From Leptolyngbya sp. O-77 (GTDB lineage: Bacteria > Cyanobacteriota > Cyanobacteriia > Elainellales > Elainellaceae), in NCBI RefSeq assembly GCF_001548395.1, contig NZ_AP017367.1, positions 4,997,001-5,061,000 on the forward strand: DNA of 64,000 bases, written 5' to 3'. The notes beneath the pieces are model-generated. The model searched no databases. It worked only from the letters and a program-made list of their open reading frames with translations, and was not told the DNA's origin. Shown in pieces: positions 63,084-64,000 of this stretch (its first letter is position 1; each line of letters opens with the position of its first letter). Made by a program: the position numbers and the translations under genes.

Positions 63084-64000
63084 ATGCAAACCTATGTTGT
63101 CCGCGCCCGCGACTCTAAGGGCAACCCAGTAAAACGCAAAATCAGCGCTGCCTCTCCCGCTGAGGCACGAACCACGCTGCGGGAACAGGGCCTGTTTGTG
63201 CAAGAGTTGGCTGAGGATCGCAGTCTGTTTGAGAAGCTCAACACGCTCGATCTCAAGGACATTCAAAACTCTTTTGCAAAGGTCACAGTCAAGGATAGGG
63301 CCGTTTTTTCTCGACAGTTTGCGGCATTGGTCAACGCAGGTGTGGCGCTGGTGCGTGGTCTGGGAGTGCTGGCAGATCAGTGCCCCAATCCCAAGCTGAA
63401 AAAGTCGCTCCAGGCCATTAGTGCAGATGTGCAGCAGGGAACGAACCTGTCGGATGCGATGCGTAAGCATCCGGAGTGCTTTGATGACCTGTATGTCAGC
63501 ATGGTGCAGGCTGGCGAAGTCGGCGGCGTGCTGGATGACGTGCTGAATCGGCTGTCCAAACTGCTGGAAGACATTGCCCGATTGCAGAACCAGATTAAAT
63601 CTGCGATGGCGTATCCGGTAACGGTGGGAACTATTGCCATTCTGGTGTTTTTGGGCATGACAATTTTTCTATTGCCCATTTTTGCAAATATTTTTGACGA
63701 ACTGGACGCAGAGCTACCTGCGTTTACCCAGCTCATGCTGAATATTAGTAATTTCCTAAGAACGCCAATTTACCTGATTGCGCTGGTGATTATTGTGATT
63801 CTGGGAGCTTTTGCCTATCGCCAGTATTACAAAACCCGCGTGGGTCGGGAAACGATGGATCGCTTTTTCCTCAAGATGCCGCTGTTTGGCGATCTGGTGC
63901 AAAAGAGCGCGACGGCTCGCTTTTGCCGGACGTTTGGGGCGCTTTCTCGCTCTGGAGTTCCAATTTTGACTTCGTTAGAAATTGTGCGCGATACGGCAGG
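63084..64000 (+). CDS. pilC: Type IV pilus inner-membrane protein PilC, partial
   Basis: 305 complete codons are present and the frame continues off the window. Start MQTYVVRARDSKGNPVKRKI; GspF/PilC family features are VFSRQFAALVNAGVALVRGL, LSDAMRKHPECFDDLYVSMV, AGEVGGVLDDVLNRLSKLLE, then the first membrane helix VTVGTIAILVFLGMTIFLLP, IYLIALVIIVILGAFAYRQY and the second GspF domain start FFLKMPLFGDLVQKSATARF with LSRSGVPILTSLEIVRDTA. PilC is the platform that the ATPases turn. Full proteins are about 400 residues, so roughly a quarter is missing. Confidence 0.95.
   Translation, partial: MQTYVVRARDSKGNPVKRKISAASPAEARTTLREQGLFVQELAEDRSLFEKLNTLDLKDIQNSFAKVTVKDRAVFSRQFAALVNAGVALVRGLGVLADQCPNPKLKKSLQAISADVQQGTNLSDAMRKHPECFDDLYVSMVQAGEVGGVLDDVLNRLSKLLEDIARLQNQIKSAMAYPVTVGTIAILVFLGMTIFLLPIFANIFDELDAELPAFTQLMLNISNFLRTPIYLIALVIIVILGAFAYRQYYKTRVGRETMDRFFLKMPLFGDLVQKSATARFCRTFGALSRSGVPILTSLEIVRDTA

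Noticed and set aside
63301..63470. Minus-strand frame opposite pilC
   Set aside because: Antisense of a clear GspF/PilC coding sequence.

Overview
The window is a chromosomal piece of a cyanobacterium, most likely a filamentous one of the Leptolyngbya/Thermoleptolyngbya kind. This is inferred from the very dense GCGATCGC (HIP1) octamers, moderately high GC, and gene types and neighbourhoods typical of cyanobacteria: rbp next to rpsU, bilin-type GAF kinases, DUF4168, Uma2, a YvcK/CofD-like protein with an N-terminal membrane anchor, and pilB-pilT-pilC. No rRNA, tRNA or CRISPR array was seen.

Layout. 0.4-6.4 kb: pentapeptide-repeat protein, a small LuxR-type regulator translationally coupled to an 86-residue protein, DUF4168 protein, fructokinase-like kinase, YvcK-like protein. 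7-11 kb: Mla/Ycf22-type ABC ATPase and a large multi-GAF histidine kinase. 11.7-15 kb: an IS5-family element sitting at the gyrA stop codon, then gyrA, which reads as frameshifted. 15.5-19.6 kb: response regulator, GHL10 hydrolase-like protein, TPR protein, and an IS1-family element with an inverted fragment of itself. 20-25 kb: surface polysaccharide genes (O-antigen ligase-like, WbaP-like initiating transferase, GT4, Wzm-like permease). 25-31 kb: flavoprotein, three tandem Uma2 genes, sucrose-phosphatase, pyruvyl transferase. 31-35 kb: ilvB and selO, both with broken frames. 35-43 kb: rbp, rpsU, ParA, ProW-like permease, tspO (frameshifted), a second IS5 copy at the 3' end of cobS, a conserved hypothetical, tgt, an M48 protease. 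43-51 kb: smc, PRC-barrel protein, and a kinase with two cyanobacteriochrome-like GAF domains lying between two copies of a hairpin repeat. 51.4-52.7 kb: an intact IS256-family element with an 8-bp target duplication. 53-58.7 kb: grpE-dnaK-dnaJ-tusA-rsgA. 59.5-64 kb: pilB, pilT and the start of pilC, which runs off the window.

Functional themes are light and signal sensing (two kinases with DXCF-type GAF domains, a response regulator), cell-surface polysaccharide and type IV pili, sucrose metabolism (sucrose-phosphatase and fructokinase), chaperones, and chromosome maintenance (smc, gyrA).

Two cautions. First, several conserved genes (gyrA, ilvB, selO, tspO) and the IS1 transposase carry single-base length changes, often in short homopolymers. 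In essential genes such as gyrA this suggests sequence error at least as strongly as true decay. Second, the genome is rich in small repeats: a ~96-bp hairpin element in three copies, purine-rich GAAGAACGAA tracts, and several short tandem arrays.
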